64,000 nucleotides of DNA from Actinospineispora eucalypti (lineage in GTDB: Bacteria; Actinomycetota; Actinomycetes; Mycobacteriales; Pseudonocardiaceae), in NCBI GenBank assembly GCA_014208095.1, contig JACHMT010000005.1, forward strand, positions 806,001 through 870,000, read 5' to 3'. The translations under genes and the position numbers were made by a program. Position 1 is the first letter of the stretch, and each line of letters begins with the position of its first letter. Under the pieces are notes generated by a model. The model searched no databases, was not told the DNA's origin, and worked only from the letters and a program-made list of their open reading frames with translations. This document shows, piece after piece, positions 29,372 to 37,502 of this stretch.

Positions 29372-29459
29372 CGGCGGCCGAAAGCGCCGACTCAGTGTGC
29401 TGAAAGTACCGACTCTGGGCACCGAAAACGCCGACTCGGTGTGCTCAGAACGCCGACTC
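29372..29459 (-). repeat. array of four 22-bp direct repeats (right, inverted)
   Basis: Read on the minus strand, units start at 29459, 29437, 29415 and 29393, all beginning GAGTCGG. Together with the left array they form an inverted pair about a 132-bp centre (29240-29371) that contains CATGGT...ACCATG and no gene. The first unit (GAGTCGGCGTTCTGA) supplies the last codons Glu-Ser-Ala-Phe and the stop of the agmatinase-family gene. Confidence 0.88.
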
Positions 29460-30413
29460 GCGGGGGGTGGTTTGCATGGCCAGGAGGGTGACCAGGTCGT
29501 AGACCACGTGGGAGGCGGCGATCGCGGTGATCTGCGCGTGGTCGTAGGCGGGGGCCAGTTCCACCACGTCGGCGCCGATCAGCTTCGTGCCGGAAAGGCC
29601 GCGCAGGATCTCCAGGAGCTCGCGGCTGGTCAGGCCGCCGGCCTCGGGGGTGCCGGTGCCGGGGGCGTGCGCCGGGTCGAGCACGTCGATGTCGATGCTC
29701 ACGTAGAGCGGGCGTTCGCCGATCCGCTGGCGCAGCGCGTCCACCGTCTCGTCGACGCCCCGGCGCATCACGTCCGCCGAGGTCAGCACGCCGAAGCCGA
29801 GCCGGTGGTCGTCGTCGAGGTCGCGCGAGCTGAACAGCGGTCCCCGGATGCCCACGTGGCACAGCGCGCTGGTGTCCAGCAGCCCTTCCTCCACCGCCCG
29901 CCGGAACGGGGTGCCGTGCGTGTACGGCTCGCCGAAGTAGGTGTCCCAGGTGTCCAGGTGCGCGTCGAAGTGCAGCAGCGCCACCGGGCCGTGCAGCTTG
30001 GCCGCCGCCCGCAGCAGCGGCAGCGCGATGGTGTGGTCGCCGCCCACGGTGACCAGCCGGGTGCCGGGCGCGGTGAGCGTCTCCGCGTGATGCTGCAGCG
30101 TCTCGATGGCTTCGCCGATGTTGAACGGGTTGAGCCCGACGTCGCCCGCGTCGGCCACCTGCACCGCCTCGAACGGGGACACCCCGAGCGCCGGGTGGAA
30201 CGGCCGGAGCAACCGGCTGGCCTCGCGCAGCGCCGCCGGGCCGAACCGGGCGCCGGGGCGGTAGGTCACGCCGCTGTCGAACGGCGCGCCGAGCACCGCC
30301 ACGTCGGCGCGCTCCACCTGGTCGGTGCGGGGCAGCCGGGCGAACGTGGCGAAGCCGGCGAACCGGGGCACCTCCAGCGAGTTGACCGGGCCGACGGGGG
30401 ACTTCTCGGGCAT
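29445..30413 (-). CDS. speB: agmatinase-family ureohydrolase
   Basis: Manganese enzyme that releases urea from agmatine or guanidinobutyrate-type substrates. 322 residues with all metal motifs: [16 protein letters not shown] and [19 protein letters not shown]. The exact substrate cannot be told from these. The sodium/solute symporter gene lies just upstream on the same strand and a PucR-type regulator beyond it, suggesting uptake and breakdown of a guanidino or amine compound. The final codons and stop are part of a 22-bp repeat unit, so the original C-terminus may have been altered. Confidence 0.9.
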   Translation of the reverse strand: MPEKSPVGPVNSLEVPRFAGFATFARLPRTDQVERADVAVLGAPFDSGVTYRPGARFGPAALREASRLLRPFHPALGVSPFEAVQVADAGDVGLNPFNIGEAIETLQHHAETLTAPGTRLVTVGGDHTIALPLLRAAAKLHGPVALLHFDAHLDTWDTYFGEPYTHGTPFRRAVEEGLLDTSALCHVGIRGPLFSSRDLDDDHRLGFGVLTSADVMRRGVDETVDALRQRIGERPLYVSIDIDVLDPAHAPGTGTPEAGGLTSRELLEILRGLSGTKLIGADVVELAPAYDHAQITAIAASHVVYDLVTLLAMQTTPRESAF

Positions 30414-30432
30414 CGGTGACTGCTCCTTGTCT

Positions 30433-30479
30433 CCCGCGTGCGCCTGACTGGGCGCACGCTCGGTAGCGCCTTCGGCGCT
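30433..30479 (-). repeat. stop-codon double-hairpin repeat, copy B
   Basis: Starts directly after the TGA of the symporter gene. On the minus strand: AGCGCC-GAA-GGCGCT, then GCGTGCGCC-CAGTCA-GGCGCACGC (9-bp perfect stem), then GGG. It separates the symporter from the agmatinase gene and may end or attenuate the transcript. Confidence 0.8.
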
Positions 30480-31928
30480 TCAGGCGGTAGGTACCGGGTC
30501 GTCGCTCTCGGCGCCCTGTTCACCGGCCAGCCGCCGGGACCACGCGTCGAGAACCTCGGGCGAGGTGGGCCGGGTGGCCAGGCTGACGGCCAGGTAGACC
30601 ACCAGGCCCGCGCCGAGGCCGAAGAAGATGGGCTCGTTGGCGTCCAGGCCGTAGAGGATCATCGAGCCGATCGCCACCAGCGAGCCGGCGACCATCGAGG
30701 CCATCGCGCCCTGACGGGTGCCCCGGGGCCAGAACAACGCGCCGACGATGGCCACCAGCAACCCGCCGACCAGCACGTTGTACGCCACGGTGAGCGCGGC
30801 GACCACGTCGGTGACGATCATGGCGATGCCGATCGCCAGCACGCCCAGGACCAGCGTGCTGATCCGGTTGAAGGCGACCTCGGAGGCCAGCACGCCGGGC
30901 CGGCGGCGCCAGCCGCTGAGCAGGTCGGAGGTGCTCACCGTGGCGCAGGCGATCAGTGCGCCGCTGGAGGTGGACATCAGCGCGGACAGCGCGGCGGCCA
31001 GCACCAGCCCGCGCACCCCGGCCGGCAGTTGGTTGTTCACCACGGTGGCGAACGCGTCCTGCGCGCTGGCCAGGTCGGGGTACAGGGCCTTGGTGGCGGC
31101 GCCGATGAGCGCCCCGGCCACGCCGTAGGCCAGGCAGTAGACGCCGGAGATGATGCCGCCGGTGGTGGCCACCCCCGGGGTGCGCGCGGTGAACACCCGC
31201 TGCCAGATGTCCTGGCCGATCAGCAGGCCGAAGGCGTAGGTGACCAGGTAGGCCACGATGGTCGCGCCGCCGATGCCGGTGACGTCGAAGAAGTCCGGCT
31301 CCAGCCGCGCCCGCATGCCGTCGAAGCCACCGGCGGCGCTGATGGCCACCGGGAGCAGGATGAACAGGATCCCGATGGTCTTGATGACGAACTGGGCGAT
31401 GTCGGTGAGGGTGATCGACCACATGCCGCCGAGCGTCGAGTAGAGCACCACGATCGACCCGCCGATCAGGATGCCGACCCAGTCCGGCACGCCGAGCAGC
31501 ACCTTGAAGATGCTGGCGAAGGCCAGCGTCGAGGTGACCGTGAGCATCAGCGTGTACACCCACATCACCACCCCGGACACGGTCGCGGTGGAGCCGCCGT
31601 AGCGCAGGTCCAGCATCTCGCCGACGGTGTACACCCGCAGCTTGACCAGCCGCCGGGCGAACAGCGCGTGCAGCGCCAGGATGCCCAGGCCGATGGACAC
31701 CACCAGCCAGGCGCCGGAGATTCCGTGCGTGTAGCCCAGCTTCACCCCGCCCACGGTGGACGCCCCGCCGAGCACGACGGCGGACATGGTGCCGGAGTAC
31801 ATGAACCAGCCGAGCCGGCGGCCGGCGACCAGGTAGTCGCTCTTGGTGCGGGCCAGCCGGACGCTTAACCAGCCGATGCCGATCATGCCGGCGATGTACA
31901 GGGCGATCACCGCGTAGTCAGCGACCAC
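30480..31928 (-). CDS. sodium:solute symporter (SSS) family transporter
   Basis: Imports a small solute with sodium. 482 residues with about 13 hydrophobic segments, typical for the family; early motifs SDYLVAGRRLGWFMYSGT and GVKLGYTHGISGAWL and the later SALMSTSSGALIACATV are characteristic. The GTG start has AGAGG 6 nt upstream. It is divergent from the PucR-type regulator and upstream of the ureohydrolase, so an amine, guanidino compound or purine is a reasonable substrate guess. Confidence 0.92.
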   Translation of the reverse strand: MVADYAVIALYIAGMIGIGWLSVRLARTKSDYLVAGRRLGWFMYSGTMSAVVLGGASTVGGVKLGYTHGISGAWLVVSIGLGILALHALFARRLVKLRVYTVGEMLDLRYGGSTATVSGVVMWVYTLMLTVTSTLAFASIFKVLLGVPDWVGILIGGSIVVLYSTLGGMWSITLTDIAQFVIKTIGILFILLPVAISAAGGFDGMRARLEPDFFDVTGIGGATIVAYLVTYAFGLLIGQDIWQRVFTARTPGVATTGGIISGVYCLAYGVAGALIGAATKALYPDLASAQDAFATVVNNQLPAGVRGLVLAAALSALMSTSSGALIACATVSTSDLLSGWRRRPGVLASEVAFNRISTLVLGVLAIGIAMIVTDVVAALTVAYNVLVGGLLVAIVGALFWPRGTRQGAMASMVAGSLVAIGSMILYGLDANEPIFFGLGAGLVVYLAVSLATRPTSPEVLDAWSRRLAGEQGAESDDPVPTA

Positions 31929-32031
31929 GTTGCCTCTTCCTCCGGGCGGCTGGGTGAGATCACGTTACGGCTACCCATGCATTGGAGCGAATGGGACGTT
32001 CCGGCCCAAATCGCAGTATCGTCTGGTCGAA

Positions 32032-33590
32032 ATGACCAACTCTCTCGAGCCGATCGACGACCTGGTCACCGTGCCGCTGCGGGTGGTGGTGCACGCCGGT
32101 GAGCTGCATGCCCGGGTGGTCCCGGAGACGCTGCGCCCGGGCGCGCTGGACCGGCCGGTGCGCTGGGCCTCGGTCTGCGAGCTGCTCGATCCGGCGCCCT
32201 ACCTGCTCGGCGAGGAGCTGATGCTCACCTCGGGCATGAACCTGCCCGACGACCGGGCCGAGGTCGACGCCTACGTGCGGCGTCTCCAGGCCGCCGGGGT
32301 GACCGCGCTCGGCTTCGGCATCACCCCGCCGTTCAGTCTCGAGCTGCCGGACTCGTTGCGCCTGGCCTGCGCCCGCCACGGGCTGCCGCTGCTGGTGGTG
32401 CCGGCGAGCGTGCCGTTCCTGGCGGTGGCCCGGGTGGTCGCGGTGGCGCTGGGCGAGGTCAGCCAGCGAGAGGCCCGCCGGGTCGCCTCGGCCAGGGAGG
32501 CGCTGACCCGGGCGGCCACCCAGGGCCTGGACGAGCTGGTGGCGGACCTGGCGAACCGGCTCTCCGGCTGGGTCTGCCTGCTGGGCGAGGGCCACCCGGC
32601 CGGGGCCGAGCCGCTGGCCGGGCACCGCGCCCCGGCGCCGCTGCCCGTCCGGTCGGCGAGCTGGTCGGCCGGTTGCGCCGGGGCAGCGGGGTGCGGGGGG
32701 CGAGCACCGAGCTGGCCGACGGCACCTTCGTGGTGGTGCAGCCGGTATATCCGCAGGCCACCTCGTCGATGCTGCTGGTGGCCGGGCGGCCGGGCCGGTT
32801 CGGCGGCACCGACCGGGCGATCTTCGCGGTGGGCGCGGCGCTGCTCGGGCTGATCGGGGAGGTGAGCGCCGACGTGGCCGGCTTCGGCTCGGTGGTCACC
32901 GACTTGCTGCTGGACACCGGCGGGCGGGTGGAGGCGCTAGCCGCGCTGCTCGGCGCCGGTCCCTACCGACTGTTGGTCGGGGTGCCCCGGTCGCCGGGCC
33001 GGCGGGCGCCCGGCCAGGTGGAGGCCGGGTACCACTGGTTGCGGGCCCGGCTGCGCACCCCGCTGATCCGGGTGACCGAGGAGCCGGGATTCGTGGCCAT
33101 CGTCAGCGCGGACGCCGAGGAGGCCAGCGGGCCACCCGTCGCCAGCGGCGCCGCCAGTCCGGCCGGGTGGGGGGAGGGGCTGTCGGACCACGGGTGGCTG
33201 GTCGCGGCCGGCAGCCCGGTATCCGCCGAGCGGCTGCCGGCGGCGATGGCGGAGCTGGACGTATTGCGGGCCAGGGCGGTCGCGCTGCGCCGGCCGCTGC
33301 GGGCGGACTCCTCCGGCCTGGCCTCGGTGGTCTCGCCGGATGCGTCGGCGGCGTTCGCCGAGCGGCTGCTCGGCCCGGTGCTGGAGCTGAACCGGGGGCG
33401 GTCGCTGCTGGAGACGCTGCGCGCGTGGCTGGCGAACCACGGCGGCTGGGATCGCACGGCCGCCGACCTGGGCGTGCACCGCAACAGCGTGCGGCACCGG
33501 ATCGGCCAGGTGGCAAGGGCGCTGGACCGGGACCTGGACGACCCGGAGACCCGGATGCAGCTGTGGTTCGCCCTGGGTTGGCTGCGCTGA
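32032..33590 (+). pseudogene. PucR-family transcriptional regulator, interrupted by a frameshift
   Basis: The N-terminal PucR domain (LVTVPLRVVVHAGELHARVV to about residue 195) is in one frame; the rest, including the C-terminal PucR HTH (LLETLRAWLANHGGWDRTAADLGVHRNSVRHRIGQV), is in the frame one base back. The first frame degrades to Ser/Cys/Gly-rich nonsense after about 32650, where the other frame already reads VGELVGRLRRGSGVRGAST. One missing base near 32640-32655 would explain it. No convincing slippery heptamer is present there. Could be a sequencing error; otherwise the regulator of the divergent symporter is inactive. Confidence 0.82.
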
Positions 33591-33975
33591 GTCCGAGCCG
33601 GGCGTCGGTCATGCGGGCGAGGTTAGGAACTCAACTTAACTTGAGGTCAACCGGTTTTCGTCACATCGGCGGGCGGCGGGCCGACCGTCGGGCGAAGGGG
33701 ATTAGGCCAAGCGTGGCGGCGGCAAGGACGGTTGCTGCGCCGGGCGGTGGCTTTCCGTGACCCGCGAACCACGTCCGAGCCATTCGTCGCACGGCAGCGT
33801 CCGGAAAGCTGACCGTGCGTTACTTTTTGTTTTAGTTGCTTCACCCGTCCGATAATTTCGTTCACGGATTCATGACGGCTAGATCACAAATGGGACAAGG
33901 ACGCAACGCCCCCCGACGTCCGCCGGATCCCCCGAACCGGCAGTCCCGACGGCCGTTAATCCGAAAGGAAGGTAC
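33591..33975. other. 385-bp gap with SoxR-like box and AT-rich promoter
   Basis: No credible gene. Near the PucR end lies a SoxR-like promoter reading away to the left (separate entry). About 100 bp before the secreted-protein gene is an AT-rich patch (33821-33860) with TTGTTT (33827-33832), 18 bp and GATAAT (33851-33856), a possible promoter with a leader of about 115 nt. I looked for a c-di-AMP (ydaO) riboswitch in that leader and found no convincing core. Confidence 0.5.
33620..33650 (-). promoter_or_regulatory. SoxR-like operator within a 19-bp-spaced promoter
   Basis: On the minus strand: TTGACC (33650-33645), 19 bp, TAACCT (33625-33620). The spacer contains CTCAAGTTAAGTTGAG, which matches the E. 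coli soxS sox box in 15 of 16 bases as I recall it. The long spacer is the hallmark of MerR/SoxR-controlled promoters. An ATG lies exactly 7 nt after the -10 (33612), but the frame after it runs antisense into the PucR gene and looks non-coding. Confidence 0.6.
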
Positions 33976-34803
33976 GTGGCACGGCATCGCTCCCCACGAG
34001 GCCGTGGTGCGCACTGGAAGCTCCCGTCGTCGAGTGCTCGGATGGCCTCGGCGGCGGGGGCAGGTGCGGCCCACCGAGCCGACGGCTCAGCCTCAACGCT
34101 CGCCTCACAGCGCGGCATGCTCGCGGCTGGTGGCGCCATCGTTGTCCTTGGTCAGGCCGCGTTCTCGCACGTCAGCGAGGCCGACGCACCCGCGTTGCCG
34201 GAATTTTCCGGTGCGTTGGAGTTCGTCGAGCCCATCGCGACCGAAACGGCCGCACCCGTCCCGGCGGCCTTCGAGCTGCCCGCCGGCAAGGGCGTGTTCG
34301 AGCCGGTGGCGCCGGCCGACGTGCCCGCGCAGGCGGACGTCGACTCCCTGGTGAAGGCGGCCAAGCTGGCCGAGACGGCCGAGCTGGCCCGCCAGACCCA
34401 GCTGCGCGAGGCGGAGGCGGCGGCCCGGGCGGTCGCCGACAAACCCAGCGTGCGCGGCACCAAGTGCGCCCCGAACAACGCCGGCCTGGCCGGCGTGAAG
34501 TCGTTCGTCGGCGACGCCGGCGTCTGGCTGCGCTGCATCTTCGACGTGGACACCGTGGGTGGCCTCGGCAAGCGTTCCAACGCCTCGGAGCACCCGCTGG
34601 GGCTGGCGCTGGACTTCATGGTCGGCCGGAGCGCCGGCGACCAGCTGGCCGACTACGCATTGCGCTACCGCGGCGAACTCAAGATCAAGTACGTGATCTG
34701 GCGTCAGCGGATCAACTACGGCTCCGGGTGGCAGTCGATGGCCGACCGCGGCTCGGTGACCGCGAACCACTTCGACCACGTGCACATCTCCTTCAACCGG
34801 TAG
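33976..34803 (+). CDS. secreted protein with ARB_07466-like C-terminal domain
   Basis: 275 residues. After a basic N-terminus, a hydrophobic stretch near residues 45-65 (GMLAAGGAIVVLGQAAFSHV) is a probable signal or anchor. An Ala/Glu-rich segment (about 118-150) may be helical. The C-terminal domain (about 160-275) reads WLRCIFDVDTVGGLGKRSN, EHPLGLALDFMVGR and NHFDHVHISFNR; the spaced His/Asp residues resemble the ARB_07466/D-Ala-D-Ala-peptidase-like group common in actinobacterial exported proteins. A role at the cell wall is likely. GTG start with GAAAGGAAGG just upstream. Confidence 0.85.
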   Translation: MARHRSPRGRGAHWKLPSSSARMASAAGAGAAHRADGSASTLASQRGMLAAGGAIVVLGQAAFSHVSEADAPALPEFSGALEFVEPIATETAAPVPAAFELPAGKGVFEPVAPADVPAQADVDSLVKAAKLAETAELARQTQLREAEAAARAVADKPSVRGTKCAPNNAGLAGVKSFVGDAGVWLRCIFDVDTVGGLGKRSNASEHPLGLALDFMVGRSAGDQLADYALRYRGELKIKYVIWRQRINYGSGWQSMADRGSVTANHFDHVHISFNR

Positions 34804-34850
34804 GCGCCGAAGGCGCCGGCTGAGCGCGCGCCCCGTGAGGCGCGTGCGGG
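34803..34850 (+). repeat. stop-codon double-hairpin repeat, copy C
   Basis: The TAG stop of the preceding gene forms its edge: GGCGCC-GAA-GGCGCC, then GCGCGCGCC-CCGTGA-GGCGCGTGC (one G-T pair) and GGG. Same plan and same orientation relative to the upstream gene as copies A and B. Confidence 0.78.
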
Positions 34851-34928
34851 GGATCGCGCGCCGAATCGATCGTCGTGTGCCAAAGTGTCGGTACACGACG
34901 AGATAACAGCGTTAACCGGGAGGACCAG

Positions 34929-35798
34929 GTGGGGATCAATCCGAACAGTGTGGGCGCGACGTCGGGCCCGGTGACCCAGAAGTGGGTCGATCGGGACACG
35001 TTGCTCTACGCGGTCGGCGTCGGGGCCGGCCTGGACGAGCTGGCGTTCACCACCGAGAACTCGCACGGCGTCGACCAGCAGGTGCTGCCCACCTACGCGG
35101 TGATCGCCTGCGGCAGCCTGGGCGCCATCGGCAAGGTCGGCGACGTGAACTGGGGCCGCCTGGTGCACGGCTCGCAGAGCATCCGGCTGCACCGCCCGCT
35201 GCCCCCGGCCGGCGAGCTGGCGGTGACCAGCGAGGTCGCCGACATCCAGGACAAGGGCGAGGGCAAGAACGCGATCATCACCATCACCGCCAAGGGCGTC
35301 GACCCGGCCAGCGGGGAGGTGGTCGCGGAGACCTCCTCCACCCTGGTGATCCGGGGCAGCGGCGGGTTCGGCGGGCAGCCCGGCAAGTCCCCGGAGCGGC
35401 CGGTCTACCCGGAGCGGGACGCGGACGTGACCCGTTCGGAGACCACCCGGGAGGACCAGGCGCTGACCTACCGGCTGTCCGGGGACCGCAACCCGCTGCA
35501 CAGCGACCCGTGGTTCGCCACCGAGAAGGCCGGCTTCCCCAAGCCGATCCTGCACGGGCTGTGCACCTACGGGTTCGCCGGCCGCGCCCTGCTGCACGAG
35601 GTGTGCGGCGGCGACCCGGCCCGGTTCACCTCGATGACCGCCCGGTTCTCCTCGCCGGTGTTCCCCGGGGAGACCCTGACCACCTCGGCGTGGACCAACG
35701 GCGACGGCACCGCGGTGTTCCGCACCGAGGCCGCCGGGCCGGACGGCGCGAACCGCCGGGTGGTGCTGGACGACGGGGTGCTGGAGTACACCGACTGA
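34929..35798 (+). CDS. MaoC-type enoyl-CoA hydratase (hydratase 2 family)
   Basis: Cytosolic hot-dog-fold enzyme that hydrates trans-2-enoyl-CoA to (R)-3-hydroxyacyl-CoA. 289 residues with an N-terminal hot-dog half (LLYAVGVGAGLDELAFTTEN) and a catalytic C-terminal half holding YRLSGDRNPLHSDPWFA and PILHGLCTYG, the Asp/His active-site motif of the MFE-2/ChsH-like group. GTG start with GGGAGG 6 nt before it. No beta-oxidation partners adjoin it. Confidence 0.92.
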   Translation: MGINPNSVGATSGPVTQKWVDRDTLLYAVGVGAGLDELAFTTENSHGVDQQVLPTYAVIACGSLGAIGKVGDVNWGRLVHGSQSIRLHRPLPPAGELAVTSEVADIQDKGEGKNAIITITAKGVDPASGEVVAETSSTLVIRGSGGFGGQPGKSPERPVYPERDADVTRSETTREDQALTYRLSGDRNPLHSDPWFATEKAGFPKPILHGLCTYGFAGRALLHEVCGGDPARFTSMTARFSSPVFPGETLTTSAWTNGDGTAVFRTEAAGPDGANRRVVLDDGVLEYTD

Positions 35799-35844
35799 TC
35801 GCCCTGGTGAGTCGCCGGGTTCGGCCGGCCGGGAGAATCGGCCG

Positions 35845-36651
35845 GTGCCGCACGACATAACCAGTCCGACCAACCCCCGGATCAAGGCCCTGGTCCGGCT
35901 GCGCCGCCGGCGGCACCGGGAGGAACGGGCCGAGACGCTGGTGGAGGGCTTCGAGGAGCTGGGCCTCGCGCTCTCCGCCGGCGTCGCGCCGGTCGCCGTC
36001 TACCACTGCCCCGAGCTGGCCCGGCCCGGGGAGCTGGACGCGCTGCGCGGGTACCCGTCTTTCGACCTGGCCGAGCTGGTGACCGTGCCGCCCCCGGTGT
36101 TCGAGAAGGTGGCCTACCGGCAGTCCCCGGACGGGTGGCTGGCCGTGCTGCCCTCGGTGCGCACCGACCTGGCCGCGCTGCGCCCCGGACCCGACCCGCT
36201 GATCCTGGTCTGTGAGGGCGTGGAGAAGCCGGGCAACCTGGGCGCCATGCTGCGCACCGCCGACGCGGCCGGCGTGGCGGCGGTGATCGCCACCGACCCG
36301 GGCACCGACTGGGCCAACCCCAACGTGGTGCGGGCCAGCAAGGGCGCCGTCTACACCGTGCCGGTGGTCACCGCGGACACCGACGAGGTGCTGGCCTGGC
36401 TGGCTTCGCGGGGCATCGCGGTGCTGGCGGCCACCCCGGAGGCCAGCGACCCGTACACCCGGCTGGACCTGCGCGGGCCGCTGGCCATCGCGGTGGGTGC
36501 GGAGAAGCGCGGGCTGTCCGAGGCCTGGCTGGCCGCCGCCGATCAGCGCGCGCTGATCCCCATGCACGGCCGGGTGGACTCGCTGAACGTGGCCACCTCG
36601 GCCGCCATCCTGCTCTACGAGGCGGTCCGCCAGCGGTCGTCAGCCGAGTAG
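35845..36651 (+). CDS. SpoU/TrmH-family RNA 2'-O-methyltransferase
   Basis: 268 residues. The N-terminal substrate-binding part (ITSPTNPRIKALVRLRRRRHREE) is typical of rRNA methyltransferases of this group; the SPOUT knot motifs are LVCEGVEKPGNLGAMLRTADAAG, LAIAVGAEKRGLSEAWL and the C-terminal LNVATSAAILLYEAVRQR. Uses S-adenosylmethionine; target nucleotide unknown. GTG start. The 3' end overlaps the convergent TetR gene by 12 bp. Confidence 0.92.
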   Translation: MPHDITSPTNPRIKALVRLRRRRHREERAETLVEGFEELGLALSAGVAPVAVYHCPELARPGELDALRGYPSFDLAELVTVPPPVFEKVAYRQSPDGWLAVLPSVRTDLAALRPGPDPLILVCEGVEKPGNLGAMLRTADAAGVAAVIATDPGTDWANPNVVRASKGAVYTVPVVTADTDEVLAWLASRGIAVLAATPEASDPYTRLDLRGPLAIAVGAEKRGLSEAWLAAADQRALIPMHGRVDSLNVATSAAILLYEAVRQRSSAE

Positions 36652-37215
36652 CGCCGTGCGCAGCAGGGTGTCCGCCGCGGTGCGGCTCTGGGCGGCGGCG
36701 TCGGTGGCGCCGACGATGGAGTAGCAGACGATCGCGCCCTCGTGCAGGCTGGTCAACGCCACGGCCAGGGCCTCGGGTTGCGCGACCCCGGCCTCCGCCG
36801 AGAGCCGGTGGAACAGGTCGCGCAGCCAGGTCTTCTCGTCCACGATCAGCTGCCGGCCGGGGTGGTCGTACTCCGGCAGCTCGGCGAACGCGTTCACGAA
36901 GCTGCAGCCCCGGTAGGACGGCTCGAGCCACTCCGGCAGCACGTCGAACGGCACCAGCACCCGGGCGACCGGGTCGGTCGCCTCGGCCAGCCGGGCCTCG
37001 ATCAGCTCCCGCCAGCGCCGGTCACGGGCCGCCAGGTAGGCCACCACCAGGTTGTCCTTCGAGCCGAACCGGTCGTAGAGGGTCCGCTTGGTCACCCCGG
37101 ACTCGGCCGCGATGGTGTCCACCCCGACGGCGTGAATGCCCCGCTCGTAGAACAGCTTGGACGCCACCTCCAGGATGCGCCGCGCCCTGGGGGTGAGCTG
37201 GATCTCCTCGGACAT
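36640..37215 (-). CDS. TetR-family transcriptional regulator
   Basis: 191 residues with a clear HTH at about 10-56 (RRILEVASKLFYERGIHAVGVDTIAAESGVTKRTLYDRFGSKDNL). The C-terminal part has the GCSFVNAFAELPEYDHPG motif typical of a large actinobacterial TetR subgroup. Divergent from the small gene at 37296; two ACAGATC-type operators lie in the gap. The GAGGAGAT-rich stretch near the ATG lies inside the gene, so the ribosome site is AAGGGGAG upstream. Confidence 0.92.
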   Translation of the reverse strand: MSEEIQLTPRARRILEVASKLFYERGIHAVGVDTIAAESGVTKRTLYDRFGSKDNLVVAYLAARDRRWRELIEARLAEATDPVARVLVPFDVLPEWLEPSYRGCSFVNAFAELPEYDHPGRQLIVDEKTWLRDLFHRLSAEAGVAQPEALAVALTSLHEGAIVCYSIVGATDAAAQSRTAADTLLRTALLG

Positions 37216-37228
37216 GCGGAAACTCCCC

Positions 37229-37281
37229 TTGAGTTTACAGATCTGTGTACCTACACTGGCTTGTGAAGTTCACAGATCAGT
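37229..37281 (+). promoter_or_regulatory. promoter with two TetR-type operators, 35 bp apart
   Basis: TTGAGT (37229-37234), 17 bp and TACACT (37252-37257) form a promoter for the small plus-strand gene. Operator 1, the perfect palindrome ACAGATCTGT (37237-37246), is in the spacer; operator 2, ACAGATCAGT (37272-37281, one mismatch), lies just after the expected start. AGGAGG (37284-37289) follows. Confidence 0.65.
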
Positions 37282-37295
37282 ATAGGAGGTTCGAG

Positions 37296-37502
37296 ATGCG
37301 TGGTCTCGTCCAGTTGATGCGTGACATGGCCTACGGCGTGAACGCGGGGAACGCGATCCGGCACGGGGCGCCGGTGCCGCCCCGGCCCGCCGCGAAGGGG
37401 TCAACGCAGGGCCTCCGGCACCTCGAGCTCCTTCCCCAGTACGTGGTGGGCCAGGAACGCGAGGACCGTCTCGTACCAGAGGGCCGCGTGGCCGGGGCTT
37501 AG
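37296..37502 (+). CDS. small protein of unknown function, antisense-overlapping the peptidase gene
   Basis: 68 residues. Its expression signals are better than those of many larger genes here: a promoter with twin operators and AGGAGG 6 nt before the ATG. The first 33 residues (MRGLVQLMRDMAYGVNAGN, then AIRHGAPVPPRPAA) look like a real peptide; after that the frame runs 102 nt antisense into the end of the S9 peptidase gene and looks like read-through. Possibly the stump of a gene truncated by rearrangement, or a genuine micro-protein with a chance extension. Confidence 0.55.
   Translation: MRGLVQLMRDMAYGVNAGNAIRHGAPVPPRPAAKGSTQGLRHLELLPQYVVGQEREDRLVPEGRVAGA

Noticed and set aside
29136-29460. 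CRISPR array
   Set aside because: The 22-bp units abut each other without spacers, are degenerate, and occur in opposite orientations; no cas gene is present.
32690-32702. Programmed -1 frameshift at the G6 run in the PucR gene
   Set aside because: The downstream frame already looks coding 40 bp before the run, and slipping there would mispair the P-site codon; a one-base deletion further upstream fits better.
33103-33612. Leaderless minus-strand gene downstream of the SoxR-like box
   Set aside because: After seven codons it is exactly antisense to the C-terminal HTH region of the PucR gene and reads as Pro/Gly/Arg-rich shadow sequence.
33860-33975. c-di-AMP (ydaO) riboswitch before the secreted-protein gene
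   Set aside because: Such riboswitches often precede actinobacterial wall-hydrolase genes and the leader length fits, but the conserved core motifs I would expect are not visible.
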